Source: Sulfolobaceae archaeon | Lineage (GTDB): Archaea > Thermoproteota > Thermoprotei_A > Sulfolobales > Sulfolobaceae | Direction: 5' to 3' | NCBI GenBank assembly: GCA_028277025.1 | Contig: JAPYVG010000001.1 | Coordinates: 62,001 to 126,000, forward strand | Length of the DNA stretch: 64,000 nucleotides | Program-made: the position numbers and the translations under genes | The notes under the pieces: generated by a model | Seen by the model: only the letters and a program-made list of their open reading frames with translations | What the model was told of the DNA's origin: nothing | The model's database searches: none | In this document: positions 53,048 through 64,000 of the stretch, piece by piece | Layout of the letters: each line of letters starts with the position of its first letter | Numbering within the stretch: position 1 is the stretch's first letter

Positions 53048-54103
53048 GTGGATTTAAAAAGGCTAATATACCCTTGGCTTTTAGAGGCAGAGGAGTATAA
53101 TTTCGATGATATAAAAGATGGGATAAGATTACACTTAAACGAATCTCCATTTCCTCCACCAGACCACATAATCCAGGCTGTTGAGAAATACCTTAAAATG
53201 GGTAATAGATATCAACACCCAGAACTTATGGAAAGGTTTAGAAATTTAGCAGCTGAATATAGTGGTGTAGAGCCAGAGAACATCCTCCCAACTCCAGGGG
53301 GAGATGGTGCTTTACGTTCAGTGTTTTATAACCTTTCTCAAGCTGGTGATAAGATAGTAACAAATAACCCATCTTATAGTATGTATAAAGTTTATGCTTC
53401 AGTTAGGGGCCTAAAACACGTTAAGATTAACCTAATAGAGGGCGAGGAATGGTGGAGTGAAGATGGAGAAAGGCTGATAAATGAAAGTAAGGATGCTAGA
53501 TTAGTGGTAATAGATAACCCAAACAATCCTACTGGTTCTCCAGTACTCGATTGTGAATTAATTAAAACTTTACTTGAAACGACTAAAGGTTTCGTGGTTG
53601 TTGATGAAGCTTATTATGAGTTTTACGGTAAATCTTTTGCAAAGCTGATTTACGAATACCCTAACCTTTTAATAGTAAGGACTTTGAGTAAGGCTTTTTC
53701 ATTAGCATCCTATAGGGTAGGGTACCTAATTGGAGATAAGGAGGTTATAAAGAATTTAATGAAGGCGTCAACGCCCTTCGATATAGCTCTTCCCTCATTA
53801 ATTGCTGGAATTACGGCTTTGGAAGACCCAACTTATGTGAAGACAGTTGTGGCTGAGATTATTAAAAACAGAGGAGTCCTAAGAAGCGGACTTAAATCCT
53901 TGGGTTTAAAAGTATATAATTCATATACCAACTTCCTATTTGTGAAGGACGAGAGGGATTTATTAACCCCCTTGATGAGTAAAGGTATAGTTATAAGGAA
54001 ACCAGTCAGTGGCTTTTATAGGATTTCAGTAGGTACGAAGGAGCAAGTAGAAGCTTTATTAAAAGCTCTGGGTGAGATACTTGAAGATCGCAATACCAAA
54101 TAA
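53048..54103 (+). CDS. hisC: Histidinol-phosphate aminotransferase
   Basis: 351 residues, GTG start. PLP fold type [44 protein letters not shown] and the PLP Lys in [17 protein letters not shown]. Converts imidazole acetol phosphate to histidinol phosphate. First gene of hisCGABFDEHI, a compact operon in which nearly every pair of genes overlaps. Confidence 0.93.
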   Translation: MDLKRLIYPWLLEAEEYNFDDIKDGIRLHLNESPFPPPDHIIQAVEKYLKMGNRYQHPELMERFRNLAAEYSGVEPENILPTPGGDGALRSVFYNLSQAGDKIVTNNPSYSMYKVYASVRGLKHVKINLIEGEEWWSEDGERLINESKDARLVVIDNPNNPTGSPVLDCELIKTLLETTKGFVVVDEAYYEFYGKSFAKLIYEYPNLLIVRTLSKAFSLASYRVGYLIGDKEVIKNLMKASTPFDIALPSLIAGITALEDPTYVKTVVAEIIKNRGVLRSGLKSLGLKVYNSYTNFLFVKDERDLLTPLMSKGIVIRKPVSGFYRISVGTKEQVEALLKALGEILEDRNTK

Positions 54104-54941
54104 GGGTAGACTTCAACAACCAGTTTTACAATTCTTATTAAGTGTAGGTATTAGGCCTTTAGCTAGCGATGAGAGAGCATTAATCGTGCCCACAAGTTGG
54201 GAGGGGTTACAACTAGTTATGATAAGGACTGAGGATATACCGAACTTGGTTGAGGCCGGTGCTGCAGAACTCGGTATAACTGGTTATGATTATGTAGTCG
54301 AATCTGGCGTTGAGGTTGAGGAGCTAATTAGGTTAGATTTTGGTAGGGCAAAAATCGTTTTGGCTGTACCTAGCTGGTGGAATGTTGAAAACCCAGAAGA
54401 TATAAAGCATGAGATAAGGATAGCTACGAAATATTATAATATTGCGAAAAAATATGTTGAAGAAAAGGGAATAAAGGCCAAGATCGTGAAAATTAGTGGT
54501 GCTGCGGAAGTAATGCCATCGTTAGGTGCTGCAGACGCAATCATAGACGTTATGAGTACTGGTACCACGCTCAAATTACATGGATTAAAGGCAATAGATA
54601 CGGTGTTGGAGACTAGTGCTGTAGTTATAGGTAATAAAGATTGGGTTAAGTTTGAGGAGGCTGACAAGATTAACCTAGTGCTTACAATGATGAAGGGTGC
54701 TTTAAGTGCTAGAAATAAGAAAATGGTGTTTATGAATGTACCAGATTCTAAGTTGGACAAGATTCTTGAAGTATTACCGGCTATGTTATCTCCAACATTA
54801 TCAAAATTAGCGAGAGGCGATGCATGGGAAGTAATAACTGTTGTTGACGAAAATAAATTACCGGACGTTATTGCTAAAGTTATGGCGAACGGTGCTAGAG
54901 ATATAGTTGTAGTTGACATAGAAAAGGTGATAAAGGGATGA
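54081..54941 (+). CDS. hisG: ATP phosphoribosyltransferase, long form
   Basis: 286 residues from TTG 54081 ([10 protein letters not shown]), preceded by GGTGAG with a 4-nt spacer; a GTG at 54072 lies inside that ribosome-binding site. Catalytic domains ([26 protein letters not shown]) and a C-terminal ACT-like domain ([19 protein letters not shown]) make it the long, histidine-inhibited form that needs no HisZ. First step of histidine synthesis. Confidence 0.94.
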   Translation: MKIAIPNKGRLQQPVLQFLLSVGIRPLASDERALIVPTSWEGLQLVMIRTEDIPNLVEAGAAELGITGYDYVVESGVEVEELIRLDFGRAKIVLAVPSWWNVENPEDIKHEIRIATKYYNIAKKYVEEKGIKAKIVKISGAAEVMPSLGAADAIIDVMSTGTTLKLHGLKAIDTVLETSAVVIGNKDWVKFEEADKINLVLTMMKGALSARNKKMVFMNVPDSKLDKILEVLPAMLSPTLSKLARGDAWEVITVVDENKLPDVIAKVMANGARDIVVVDIEKVIKG

Positions 54942-55621
54942 AAGTAATGCCCAGCATTGATATCAGTGAGGGGAAGGCCGTAAAAAGGGTTAGGGGGTTA
55001 AGAGGTAGCGGGTTAGTTTTAGGTGACCCTTTAAAAATAGCAAAGGAGATCCTTGATGAAGGTTACGATGCGGTTCACATTGTTGACTTAGATTCAGCAG
55101 AAGGAACAGGGAATAATGAACAAGTTATTAAGGAGATTTGTAAGTTGGGGTTTAAATGGGTTCAGGTTGGGGGAGGCATAAGAAGTGTTGATAAAGCTGA
55201 GTCTTTAGCTTCTATATGTAATGCAATAGTGCTGTCTACTTTACCAGTTACTAATCCTAAACTCTTCGATTTAATTTTAGAGAGAGTTGGAAAGGATAAA
55301 GTATTAATTTCAATTGATTATGACCAACAAGGCTATGTGTTAATAAGAGGTTGGAAGGAGAAAAGTAATATAAAGGTTTTAGATTTAGTTACACTCGATG
55401 TTAGAGGTTTTATTTTTACTTACGTCCCTAATGAAGGTACTAAAGGTGGAATTGACGAGAACGTTAAAAACTACACTCCATTAGTTAAAGGCTTAAAGGA
55501 ATACGCTGGCGGAATTTCGAGCTTAGGGGATTTATTAAAACTTAAGTCTTATGGTTTTCATTACGGGATTGTAGGTATGAGTTTTTATAATGGCTCTTTG
55601 AGGGGTGTTAAAATTGTATAG
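54938..55621 (+). CDS. hisA: ProFAR isomerase HisA
   Basis: 227 residues. Beta/alpha barrel with the catalytic Asp in [17 protein letters not shown] (first strand) and in [21 protein letters not shown] is a phosphate loop. Converts ProFAR to PRFAR. 4-nt overlap with hisG. Confidence 0.9.
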   Translation: MKVMPSIDISEGKAVKRVRGLRGSGLVLGDPLKIAKEILDEGYDAVHIVDLDSAEGTGNNEQVIKEICKLGFKWVQVGGGIRSVDKAESLASICNAIVLSTLPVTNPKLFDLILERVGKDKVLISIDYDQQGYVLIRGWKEKSNIKVLDLVTLDVRGFIFTYVPNEGTKGGIDENVKNYTPLVKGLKEYAGGISSLGDLLKLKSYGFHYGIVGMSFYNGSLRGVKIV

Positions 55622-56195
55622 AGTCTCGAGAAAAATAAGGGAGACTAAAGAGACTAAAGTTGAGGTCGAGTTAAACATAGACCAAAAGGGTGAAGTTGAG
55701 GTCAAAACACCGGTAAATTTCTTCAACCACATGCTTTCTACACTTTTATTTTATATGAATTCAACGTCTAGGGTTGTCGCAGAAGACAAACAGAATTACG
55801 ATGATCACCATGTCATTGAAGACGTTGGAATAACTTTAGGAGAAGCTTTTAAAGAAGCTTTAGGTGATAAAAAAGGGATTAGAAGATTCGCTCACGCTAT
55901 TGTACCAATGGATGAGGCTTTAATCCTTGTGGCTGTAGATATTTCTGGTAGAGGCGTGAGCAATATCGAATTACAAATAAATAGGGAGATGGTAGGGGAT
56001 ATGGCTACTGAAAACGTTTACCACTTCTTCCAGTCGTTTTCTTATCACTCAGGGGTTAATCTCCACGTTATTCAGTTGAAGGGGTTTAATACTCATCATA
56101 TTATTGAGGCCTCGTTTAAAGCATTAGGAATTTCACTTTATGAAGCCAGCAGAATAGTTTATAATGAAATAACAAGCTTGAAGGGAGTATTATGA
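55614..56195 (+). CDS. hisB: Imidazoleglycerol-phosphate dehydratase
   Basis: 193 residues from TTG 55614, which has GGGTGT 4-5 nt upstream; GTG 55605 is an alternative. Metal-binding motifs [16 protein letters not shown] and [15 protein letters not shown]. It is the monofunctional form, without the histidinol-phosphatase half of enteric HisB, and there is no phosphatase gene in the operon. Confidence 0.93.
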   Translation: MYRVSRKIRETKETKVEVELNIDQKGEVEVKTPVNFFNHMLSTLLFYMNSTSRVVAEDKQNYDDHHVIEDVGITLGEAFKEALGDKKGIRRFAHAIVPMDEALILVAVDISGRGVSNIELQINREMVGDMATENVYHFFQSFSYHSGVNLHVIQLKGFNTHHIIEASFKALGISLYEASRIVYNEITSLKGVL

Positions 56196-56941
56196 CTGCT
56201 AAAAGGATAATAGCTTGTTTAGATGTAAAAAACGGTAGGGTTGTAAAAGGCGTTAATTTCCTAAACTTAAAGGATAAAGGAGACCCAGTAGAGTTGGCTT
56301 CAAGATATGAGGATGAGGGTGCTGACGAAATAGTATTCCTTGATGTAACAGCCACAATAGAGGGTAGGAGAGCTATGCTAGAAGTTATAAAAAATACAGC
56401 AAGCGTACTGTCAATTCCATTAACAGTTGGAGGCGGTATTAGGACTATTGATGACGTTTCAACAATTTTAGCTAACGGTGCAGATAAGGTTAGCATAAAT
56501 ACTGCTGCTGTAGAGAATAAGAAGTTAATTACTGAAGCGGCATTACAGTTTGGTTCCCAGGCAGTTGTTATTGCGATAGATGCTAAATTAGTTAACGGTG
56601 AATACATTGTATTTACACACTCTGGAACTCACAATACCGGGCTTAACGCTATCAAATGGGCCAAAGAGGTTGAGACTTTGGGTGCTGGTGAGATTTTGCT
56701 AACAAGTATAGACAAGGACGGGACTAGGGATGGGTATGATATAACTTTAACATCGCTTATATCTTCAACCGTTAATATCCCAGTTATTGCTAGCGGGGGT
56801 GCGGGTAAAATGGAACACTTTTATGAAGTTTTAAAAGTAAGTGACGCTGCATTAGCTGCCGGAGTATTTCATGATGGGGTTATAAAAATCCCAGAACTTA
56901 AAAGATATTTAAAATCTAGAGGGGTTGAAGTAAGGCTATGA
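56192..56941 (+). CDS. hisF: Imidazole glycerol phosphate synthase, cyclase subunit
   Basis: 249 residues. Catalytic Asp in [18 protein letters not shown] and in [30 protein letters not shown] and [11 protein letters not shown] are the phosphate-binding loops. Works with HisH. 4-nt overlaps with hisB and hisD. Confidence 0.96.
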   Translation: MTAKRIIACLDVKNGRVVKGVNFLNLKDKGDPVELASRYEDEGADEIVFLDVTATIEGRRAMLEVIKNTASVLSIPLTVGGGIRTIDDVSTILANGADKVSINTAAVENKKLITEAALQFGSQAVVIAIDAKLVNGEYIVFTHSGTHNTGLNAIKWAKEVETLGAGEILLTSIDKDGTRDGYDITLTSLISSTVNIPVIASGGAGKMEHFYEVLKVSDAALAAGVFHDGVIKIPELKRYLKSRGVEVRL

Positions 56942-58122
56942 TAATAAAAGAGTTACCGAAAGAAAGGCCTAATGATTTTACTAAAGTTCTGACTGATGTT
57001 GAAGCGATTATAAGACTTGTTAAGGAGAAGGGCGATAAGGCGATAGTGGAGTTAGAAGAGAAATTTGATAAGGTAAAACTGAACTCAATAATTGAGGATA
57101 AGCTTGATGAATTAGCTGAGAAAATACCAGATGATATAAGAAATGCAATAGACATAATTTATGAACAATTAAGGACTTTTCATGAGAGTATAAAACCTTA
57201 CTCTTCAGGTGGAGAGTCTAATGGTGTCGAGTATGGGTTAGTGTGGAAACCTATTGAAAAGGCCGGAATTTATGTCCCCGGTGGGCTGAAGTCTTATCCT
57301 TCTACGTTATTAATGGCAGGCATTCCGGCTAAAGTCGCTGGGGTTAAGGAGATTTATGTAACTACACCACCGTCAAAGATTGACCCGGTAATCGCATATA
57401 TTTCTAAAAAGTTAGAGGTAAAGAAGGTTTATAGGATGGGTGGTGCTCAGGCTATTGCAGCATTAGCTTATGGAACTGAGAGCGTTGTAAAAGTTGATAA
57501 AATCGTTGGCCCAGGGAACATCTATGTTCAAGCAGCTAAATTTTTAGTAAGTAAAGACGTTGGGATTGACGGCATTGAGGGGCCTACTGAACTGGTAATA
57601 ATAGCCGATGATACCGCGGACGCTAAGAAGGTTATTTTAGATATGAGGGCTCAGGCCGAACATGGTAAAGAAACGTTCATTGTCTTAATTTCCACCTCAG
57701 AGAAGCTAATAAGTAAAGTTGAGGAAGAACTAGCTTCTTCGCAAGAGATCTTTTACGTAATTAGGGTTGATGAGTTGGGGAAAGCAATAGAGCTTGCCAA
57801 CTCTATTGCTCCAGAGCACTTATCTTTGTATATAAGGGATGCTAAAAAGTACCTAGATAAAGTGGTTAATGCAGGGGCAGTAACTTTGGGTTCCACACCT
57901 CCTGCATTAATTGATTATGCAGCAGGTCCTAATCACATCTTGCCTACTAATCGTTGGGCTAAAGTTAGAGGTGGGCTTACTGTTTATGATTTCCTAAAGC
58001 CGGTTATGTACGCGTATACGGAAAACCCGGATAAAGAACTAGTTAATGCAGCCTTAAAATTGGCTAATTACGAGGGTTTTGTAATTCACGGTAAAAGCAT
58101 AGGTGAAAGATATGGAAGGTAA
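56938..58122 (+). CDS. hisD: Histidinol dehydrogenase
   Basis: 394 residues. Landmarks: [55 protein letters not shown] (zinc ligands) and [11 protein letters not shown]. Oxidises histidinol to histidine with NAD+. Confidence 0.95.
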   Translation: MIIKELPKERPNDFTKVLTDVEAIIRLVKEKGDKAIVELEEKFDKVKLNSIIEDKLDELAEKIPDDIRNAIDIIYEQLRTFHESIKPYSSGGESNGVEYGLVWKPIEKAGIYVPGGLKSYPSTLLMAGIPAKVAGVKEIYVTTPPSKIDPVIAYISKKLEVKKVYRMGGAQAIAALAYGTESVVKVDKIVGPGNIYVQAAKFLVSKDVGIDGIEGPTELVIIADDTADAKKVILDMRAQAEHGKETFIVLISTSEKLISKVEEELASSQEIFYVIRVDELGKAIELANSIAPEHLSLYIRDAKKYLDKVVNAGAVTLGSTPPALIDYAAGPNHILPTNRWAKVRGGLTVYDFLKPVMYAYTENPDKELVNAALKLANYEGFVIHGKSIGERYGR

Positions 58123-58402
58123 TGAGGTGCTTAATCAGCTTTATGAGATAATTATAGATAGGATTAGAACTAAAAAGGAAGGGAGTTATACAGTTAAGCT
58201 TCTCGAGAGAGGTAAACCATATGTTGCTCAAAAAGTTGGTGAGGAAGCTTCAGAGGTTATTGTGGCCGCTTTAGCGGAGACTAAAGAAAGATTTATCTGT
58301 GAAGTGGCTGACTTATTATATCATTTATTAGTTCTAATGGTATTAGAAGGTGTAAGACTAGAAGACGTTTATGAGGAGTTAAGGAGGAGGATGAAGAAAT
58401 GA
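58112..58402 (+). CDS. hisE: Phosphoribosyl-ATP pyrophosphatase
   Basis: 96 residues from ATG 58112, with GGTGAA and a ~4-nt spacer upstream; GTG 58103 lies within that site. Metal motif VGEEASEVIVAALAETKERFICEVADLLYHLLV. Stand-alone enzyme, not fused to HisI. Second step of the pathway. Confidence 0.93.
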   Translation: MEGNEVLNQLYEIIIDRIRTKKEGSYTVKLLERGKPYVAQKVGEEASEVIVAALAETKERFICEVADLLYHLLVLMVLEGVRLEDVYEELRRRMKK

Positions 58403-58998
58403 AAGTTACTATAATTAATTACGGTGTTGGTAATTTATATAGTATCTCGTCTGGGTTAAAAAGAGCTGGTTTTGAAGTAGAGATAAATAAAGAGCCTAAG
58501 GGAAACGAGGACTTAATCGTTTTCCCCGGAGTAGGTTCCTTTTCTGCTGTTTCTAACTACATTTTAGGAATGAAAGGCAAATTAGAAGATTTAAAAGAGA
58601 GCGGGACTTTCTTTTTAGGGGTTTGTTTAGGTCTTCAGATAATGTTTGAAAAAGGTACTGAAGGTGGAATAAATTACGGTTTGGGCTGGTTTAAAGGTGA
58701 GGTAGATAAAATAAAAGGTAATGTAAAATTACCTCATATAGGATGGGATCTACTCAAGGTCGTTGATCCGAGTTGCCCTTTGACTGAAGGGCTTGATAAT
58801 CAGTACGTTTATTACGTTCACAGTTATGTAGCATATCCAACGGAGACAAAACCTGTTGTTGGTGTTTCGACTTATGGAGTTACTTATCCCGCTATTGTAT
58901 GTGATAAGAATGTAGTAGGTACACAGTTCCATCCAGAAAAGAGTAGTAAGGTCGGTAGGATTTTCTTATCAAATCTCTATAGGTGGGTAAAGAGATGA
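58399..58998 (+). CDS. hisH: Imidazole glycerol phosphate synthase, glutaminase subunit
   Basis: 199 residues. Class I glutaminase: FPGVGSFSAV, nucleophile Cys in FLGVCLGLQIMFE, and His-Glu in GTQFHPEKSSKVG. Supplies ammonia to HisF. Confidence 0.95.
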   Translation: MKVTIINYGVGNLYSISSGLKRAGFEVEINKEPKGNEDLIVFPGVGSFSAVSNYILGMKGKLEDLKESGTFFLGVCLGLQIMFEKGTEGGINYGLGWFKGEVDKIKGNVKLPHIGWDLLKVVDPSCPLTEGLDNQYVYYVHSYVAYPTETKPVVGVSTYGVTYPAIVCDKNVVGTQFHPEKSSKVGRIFLSNLYRWVKR

Positions 58999-59381
58999 TG
59001 AAAGTTTCTATTGAAGAGGCTGAAAAGTTCGTAGAAAGGCTTTGGTTTAGGCATACAGATTCCACTGTAATTGCTGTTTTACAAGATGCTAAGACTAAAG
59101 AGGTTTTAATGGTAGGGCATATGAACAGGGAGGCAGTAATTAGGACTTTAACTACTGGTTATGTTCACTTCTGGTCTTTAAGTAGGAAAAAATTGTGGCT
59201 TAAGGGTGAGACTAGCGGTAATTATCAAATAGTTGAAGGAATAAACGTTGATTGTGATGGAGATACGCTAATAATCTTTGTTAAATCACTGGGCCCGGTC
59301 TGTCATACTGGTAATAAATCTTGTTTTTACAGAAATTATACCGATTTTATGAAGGATGTTAATGGGAAAAAGGAGTTATGA
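58995..59381 (+). CDS. hisI: Phosphoribosyl-AMP cyclohydrolase
   Basis: 128 residues from ATG 58995, overlapping the hisH stop (ATGATGA); GTG 58983 is an alternative. Zinc/metal residues in VDCDGDTLIIFVKSLGPVCHTGNKSCF. Last gene of the his operon. The order hisCGABFDEHI places all nine genes on one transcript. Confidence 0.93.
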   Translation: MMKVSIEEAEKFVERLWFRHTDSTVIAVLQDAKTKEVLMVGHMNREAVIRTLTTGYVHFWSLSRKKLWLKGETSGNYQIVEGINVDCDGDTLIIFVKSLGPVCHTGNKSCFYRNYTDFMKDVNGKKEL

Positions 59382-59425
59382 GTAAAGTGTTAATACTTTG
59401 TTTTACTAATTTAAACTAGGTTAAA

Positions 59426-59818
59426 ATGGTCGAGATCAACGTGGAGGAGTGGAAGAAGAAAATAATGGAAGCCTTAACGCAAGTTTATGATCCCGAGATA
59501 CCCGTAGATATAGTGAATTTGGGATTGATTTATGATTTAAAAATAAGTGATCAAGGGGATGTTTATATTAGGTTAGGGTTAACAGCACCCGGTTGTCCAG
59601 TTGTTGATGACTTGATTTATACCGTAGAGCAAGTCATTAAAGAAACCGTACCGGCGAAAAGCGTTGATGTTGATATCGACCTTGAAACTCCATGGACTCC
59701 TCTAAAGATGACACCAGAGGGAAGAGAGAAGTTCAAGAAGCTATATGGTTACGATATAGTGGAAATGTGGGTTCAGACTTACGGTTTGCCTGAAGAAGGG
59801 AATCAACAGAAGGCATAA
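59426..59818 (+). CDS. SufT/MIP18-family iron-sulfur assembly factor (DUF59)
   Basis: 130 residues. LTQVYDPEIPVDIVNLGLIYDL and LTAPGCPVVDDLIYTVEQV with the conserved Cys are the MIP18/PaaD/SufT signature; the C-terminal tail (WTPLKMTPEGREKFKKLYGY) is the archaeal/SufT form. Helps mature Fe-S proteins; PriL, TtuA and the radical-SAM protein here would be clients. Confidence 0.85.
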   Translation: MVEINVEEWKKKIMEALTQVYDPEIPVDIVNLGLIYDLKISDQGDVYIRLGLTAPGCPVVDDLIYTVEQVIKETVPAKSVDVDIDLETPWTPLKMTPEGREKFKKLYGYDIVEMWVQTYGLPEEGNQQKA

Positions 59819-59843
59819 AACCCTTTTTTAACATTTGATAATT

Positions 59844-61214
59844 GTGTCTTGGAGTATATTAGAACTGTTGCGAACAAACCCTGAAAAATTAAAAGAGAGC
59901 CTTAAAAGACGTTATATTAATACGTCTATAGTAGATAGGGCTGTAGAGTTAGATAAAAAATGGAGACAGATTTTACAAGAGGTTGAAAAATTAAGGCATG
60001 AGCACAATGTGATAAGCTCTAAGATTCCTAAAGCTAGTCAAGTTGAGAGACAAGAATTAATTCAAAAAGCTAAGGAGTTACTTAACACTCTTCAAGAAAA
60101 GGAAAGGGAATTACAAGAAATAGAGAATCAGAGAGATGAAGTCCTATTTGAATTGCCCAACCTAGTTGATGAATCTGTACCTTTAGGCCCAGATGAGAAT
60201 TACAGTCAACCAATAAGGTTCTGGGGTAAGTTTAAAGTTTATGAAAAGGATTTAGAAGAATTCCTTACTCAGACTAAGGGTCACAAAGTAGATTATGAAA
60301 TCATAAAGTGGAAGCCAGTTGGTCATGCTGATATGTTAGAGAGCGTTTTAAAATTAGGTGATACTAAGAAGGCTGCCGAAGTTGCGGGTTCGAGATTTTA
60401 TTATTTGTTTGATGATATAGTATGGTTAGATATTGCATTACTTAATTACGCCATTGATCTCATGACATCTAAAGGTTATACGCTCGTTTTACCACCTTAT
60501 ATGCTAAGGGGGGAGGTTATCAAAAGTGTAATTGACTTAGACACGTTTAAAGATGCAATATATAAGATAGAAAACGAGGACTTATATTTAATAGCTACAG
60601 CTGAGCACCCGATTGCTGCATTATACTATAAAGAAGACATTCCGAAAGAAAAGCTCCCTCTAAAGTATGTCGGGGTTAGCCCAGCGTTTAGAAAAGAGGC
60701 GGGAGCAGCAAATAAGGATCTTAAGGGGATATTTAGGGTTCATCAGTTCCATAAAGTTGAACAGTTCATCTTTTCCGCTCCAGAGGATAGTTGGAAACTT
60801 CATGAGGAATTGATAAGGAATGCTGAGGAAATCTTCCAAGGACTTGGATTACCTTACAGAATCATTAATATTGCTTCCGGCGATTTAGGTGCTTGTGCTG
60901 CTAAGAAATACGATTTGGAAGTTTGGATGCCTGCCCAAGCAAAGTTTAGAGAAATGGTCAGTTGTAGTAATTGCCTTGATTGGCAGGCCTATAGGATGAA
61001 GATTAGGTGGGTTGATAAGAATAATAAGAAGGGATACGTTCATACACTTAATAGTACAGCAGTTGCAAGTACCAGAACTATTACAGCGATTCTAGAGAAT
61101 TATCAGAGAGAAGACGGTGTTGTGGAAATTCCTAAAGTCTTAAGAAAGTATTTAGAAGTATTTAGTAAAGCACCAAAAGATTACATTTATCCAGCCGGTA
61201 AAAAACAATCCTAA
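59844..61214 (+). CDS. serS: Seryl-tRNA synthetase
   Basis: 456 residues from GTG 59844 ([22 protein letters not shown]), leaderless from CTTTTTTAAC at ~59821-59831; TTG 59835 is an alternative. N-terminal antiparallel coiled coil (~30-110) binds the tRNA variable arm. Class II motifs: [31 protein letters not shown] (motif 2) and [20 protein letters not shown] (motif 3). Common-type SerRS, not the rare methanogen form. Confidence 0.95.
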   Translation: MSWSILELLRTNPEKLKESLKRRYINTSIVDRAVELDKKWRQILQEVEKLRHEHNVISSKIPKASQVERQELIQKAKELLNTLQEKERELQEIENQRDEVLFELPNLVDESVPLGPDENYSQPIRFWGKFKVYEKDLEEFLTQTKGHKVDYEIIKWKPVGHADMLESVLKLGDTKKAAEVAGSRFYYLFDDIVWLDIALLNYAIDLMTSKGYTLVLPPYMLRGEVIKSVIDLDTFKDAIYKIENEDLYLIATAEHPIAALYYKEDIPKEKLPLKYVGVSPAFRKEAGAANKDLKGIFRVHQFHKVEQFIFSAPEDSWKLHEELIRNAEEIFQGLGLPYRIINIASGDLGACAAKKYDLEVWMPAQAKFREMVSCSNCLDWQAYRMKIRWVDKNNKKGYVHTLNSTAVASTRTITAILENYQREDGVVEIPKVLRKYLEVFSKAPKDYIYPAGKKQS

Positions 61215-62732
<1,518 letters not shown>

Positions 62733-62781
62733 AAAATCACACCTTTCTTATTCTTTAGAGAGATGGTATATAAAGGTGGGT

Positions 62782-63024
62782 TTAAATAAGATTAAGTGTT
62801 TTTCTTAAAATTTTTCTAACTTCATCCGGTAATTCTTCTCTTTTTTCAATCCTTTTAACATTAGACAAATCCTCATTCCATTCTTCTCCATTAGGTAATT
62901 TTGCCTTTTTCAAACTTTGGAATACGTAAATTTTCTCTCCCTTCTCGTTTCTTGTCTCTTCAATTAATATTTCATCATTGCCAACTTTTACTAGGTATCT
63001 ATTTTCCACATTTGTTATTTTCAT
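62782..63024 (-). CDS. Unrecognised small protein
   Basis: 80 residues, charged, strand-rich N-terminal half (MKITNVENRYLVKVGNDEILIEETRNE) and a helix at the end (ELPDEVRKILRKTLNL). No family recognised. Divergent from the HIT gene with a TATA-like CTTTAAAC at ~63041-63048. Confidence 0.55.
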   Translation of the reverse strand: MKITNVENRYLVKVGNDEILIEETRNEKGEKIYVFQSLKKAKLPNGEEWNEDLSNVKRIEKREELPDEVRKILRKTLNLI

Positions 63025-63082
63025 GACGTAAGAATTAATGTTTAAAGGGCATAAAAATTTAGTTCTTTATTGGTACTTAAAA

Positions 63083-63496
63083 ATGGACTGCATATTTTGT
63101 AAAATAATAAATAATGAGATAAAATCACAAAAAGTTTATGAAGATAATGATGTTATTGCAATACTTGATATCAATCCCATAAATAAGGGGCATATACTTG
63201 TGATCCCCAAAAAGCATTATGAGACGATTTTTGATATAGATGATGAAGTTTTAAAAAAGACTATTACTGTAGTTAAAAAGATGGCATTAGCGTTAAAAAA
63301 GATGGGAGCTGAAGGGGTTAATATCGTTCAAAACAATGGTAAGGCTGCAGAACAACATGTTTTTCATATACATTTTCATGTTGTTCCAAGGTATTTTAAT
63401 GATGGTAAAAAGATTGACACGGGTAATAGGATCAAGTATAAGGATGATAAGGAGATGCAAGAGTACGCAGAGAAGATTAGATTATTCCTCTTCTGA
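63083..63496 (+). CDS. HIT-family nucleotide hydrolase/transferase
   Basis: 137 residues from ATG 63083 ([17 protein letters not shown]); a frame 15 codons longer includes the TATA box GCATAAAAAT at ~63050-63058 and was rejected. CxxC zinc pair at residues 3 and 6, and the HIT motif [12 protein letters not shown]. Histidine-triad proteins cleave nucleotide phosphoramidates, diadenosine polyphosphates or AMP-linked compounds. The 3' end overlaps the zinc-ribbon gene by 15 bp. Confidence 0.88.
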   Translation: MDCIFCKIINNEIKSQKVYEDNDVIAILDINPINKGHILVIPKKHYETIFDIDDEVLKKTITVVKKMALALKKMGAEGVNIVQNNGKAAEQHVFHIHFHVVPRYFNDGKKIDTGNRIKYKDDKEMQEYAEKIRLFLF

Positions 63497-63787
63497 CTCT
63501 TCTGACTCCTCAAACTCTTCTCTCAATAACTCAAGACCGACTTCCTTATAATATTCTTCTCTTTCTTGTTCTAATTCCTCTTCAGCTAATTTTCTTTCAC
63601 CTTTATCACTTACTATGGAAGTTGTCAGCACTTTACTGCTCTTGTCCTTCTTTTCTGTTACATTATAAGCTTTCTTGTCCTTTTCTGTCATTTCTTTCTC
63701 GTAACCGCATTTAGTACATCGTAACACTGATTTACCGTCTTTCTTTACTGGTACCATCATCCCTCCACATTTAGGACAGAATTGCAT
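63482..63787 (-). CDS. TFS/RpoM-like N-terminal zinc ribbon with acidic tail
   Basis: 101 residues from ATG 63787, with GGTGAT and a 6-nt spacer; a start 12 codons earlier lacks such a site. [32 protein letters not shown] is an N-terminal zinc ribbon as in transcription factor S / RNA polymerase subunit M (Cys4, 7, 24, 27). But the C-terminal zinc ribbon with the catalytic DE of TFS is absent; instead there is a helical, very acidic tail ([13 protein letters not shown]). So it is not a cleavage factor; it may dock to RNA polymerase as a regulator. Confidence 0.7.
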   Translation of the reverse strand: MQFCPKCGGMMVPVKKDGKSVLRCTKCGYEKEMTEKDKKAYNVTEKKDKSSKVLTTSIVSDKGERKLAEEELEQEREEYYKEVGLELLREEFEESEESEEE

Positions 63788-63852
63788 ATGACTATCACCA
63801 TATAATGAAGTAAAGCCTAGCAATAATATAAAAGGCTTTTGCTTTTAATTTG

Positions 63853-64000
63853 CTAGATTACTTTAATCCTGGGATCCTCCTTTACGACATTTAATACAAT
63901 ACTAGTATGTGTTCTCTCAACTTTCGGGTTCTTAAGTAAATTCTTTAGGAATGAGTCTAAGTCTTCAACGCTCCTAAATTTGGCTATTACAATTACGTCA
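63853..64000 (-). CDS. Lrp/AsnC-type ligand-binding (RAM) domain, C-terminal part (cut by window)
   Basis: The last 48 codons are inside the window, ending KVI-stop. [48 protein letters not shown] is the C-terminal half of an Lrp/AsnC RAM domain. It may be a full Lrp regulator or a stand-alone RAM protein; the DNA-binding part would lie beyond base 64000. Confidence 0.7.
   Translation of the reverse strand, partial: DVIVIAKFRSVEDLDSFLKNLLKNPKVERTHTSIVLNVVKEDPRIKVI

Noticed and set aside
54434..54919. 161-codon minus-strand open frame within hisG
   Set aside because: Shadow of hisG; no start site or family pattern.
59384..59399. AAAGT...ACTTT inverted repeat after hisI as an operator or terminator
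   Set aside because: Only 5-bp AT-rich arms; easily due to chance in this composition.

Overview
This window is chromosomal DNA from a thermoacidophilic crenarchaeon of the order Sulfolobales. The evidence is a PolB1-type replicative polymerase, the PINA/Hjc pair, ribosomal protein S26e, an aKMT protein-lysine methyltransferase, an A-type ATP synthase, ether-lipid enzymes, a 5S rRNA gene standing alone, AT-rich DNA, many leaderless promoters (TATA box about 25 bp before the start codon) and GGTGAT Shine-Dalgarno sites inside operons. Genus cannot be fixed from sequence alone. Almost all of it is core genome, tightly packed and syntenic in style with known Sulfolobus chromosomes.

Layout. 1-6 kb: the end of an Lhr-type helicase, a CBS-HTH regulator coupled to a JAMM-domain protein, small lineage-specific genes and an aminotransferase. 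6-13.7 kb: a CinA-like protein, a minus-strand operon (MBL hydrolase, pheS, pheT, alpha/beta hydrolase), map, DUF1512 and a zinc ribbon. 13.7-19.1 kb: 5S rRNA, HD hydrolase, phosphatase, gltX, rpl7ae with a kink-loop leader, a glycosyltransferase. 19.1-19.6 kb: tRNA-Arg(UCG) carrying a fossil SSV-type integrase fragment. 19.6-26.9 kb: polB1, aKMT and a coupled acidic-tailed protein, a lipid head-group synthase, priL, metG. 26.9-34.2 kb: A-type ATP synthase. 34.3-39.7 kb: proS, rps26e, pdxS-pdxT, PINA and Hjc. 39.7-49.5 kb: ilvB-ilvN-ilvC, a permuted GTPase, DGGGP synthase, a geranylgeranyl-reductase-like gene that lacks a normal start codon, speD, DUF211, a tRNA thiolase and a cobalamin adenosyltransferase. 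49.5-64 kb: leuS, the nine-gene histidine operon hisCGABFDEHI, a SufT-like factor, serS, a B12/radical-SAM protein that is a good GrsA candidate, HIT, zinc-ribbon and Lrp-type proteins.

Together the genes cover translation (seven aminoacyl-tRNA synthetase genes, L7Ae, S26e, 5S, tRNA-Arg, tRNA thiolation), replication and repair (PolB1, PriL, PINA, Hjc, Lhr), energy (ATP synthase), amino-acid and PLP synthesis, and archaeal membrane lipids (DGGGPS, GGR-like, archaetidylinositol phosphate synthase, candidate GrsA).

The most interesting points are: two genes that seem to start at ATT (pheT) and ATC (the reductase), each overlapping its upstream gene by exactly 13 nt with a Shine-Dalgarno-like site 5 nt ahead; a kink-loop placed at the predicted 5' end of the L7Ae mRNA; three shared, nearly symmetric TATA boxes that drive divergent genes; a G-rich inverted-repeat element at the speD start; and the integrase fossil. 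I found no CRISPR array, intact IS element or defence island.
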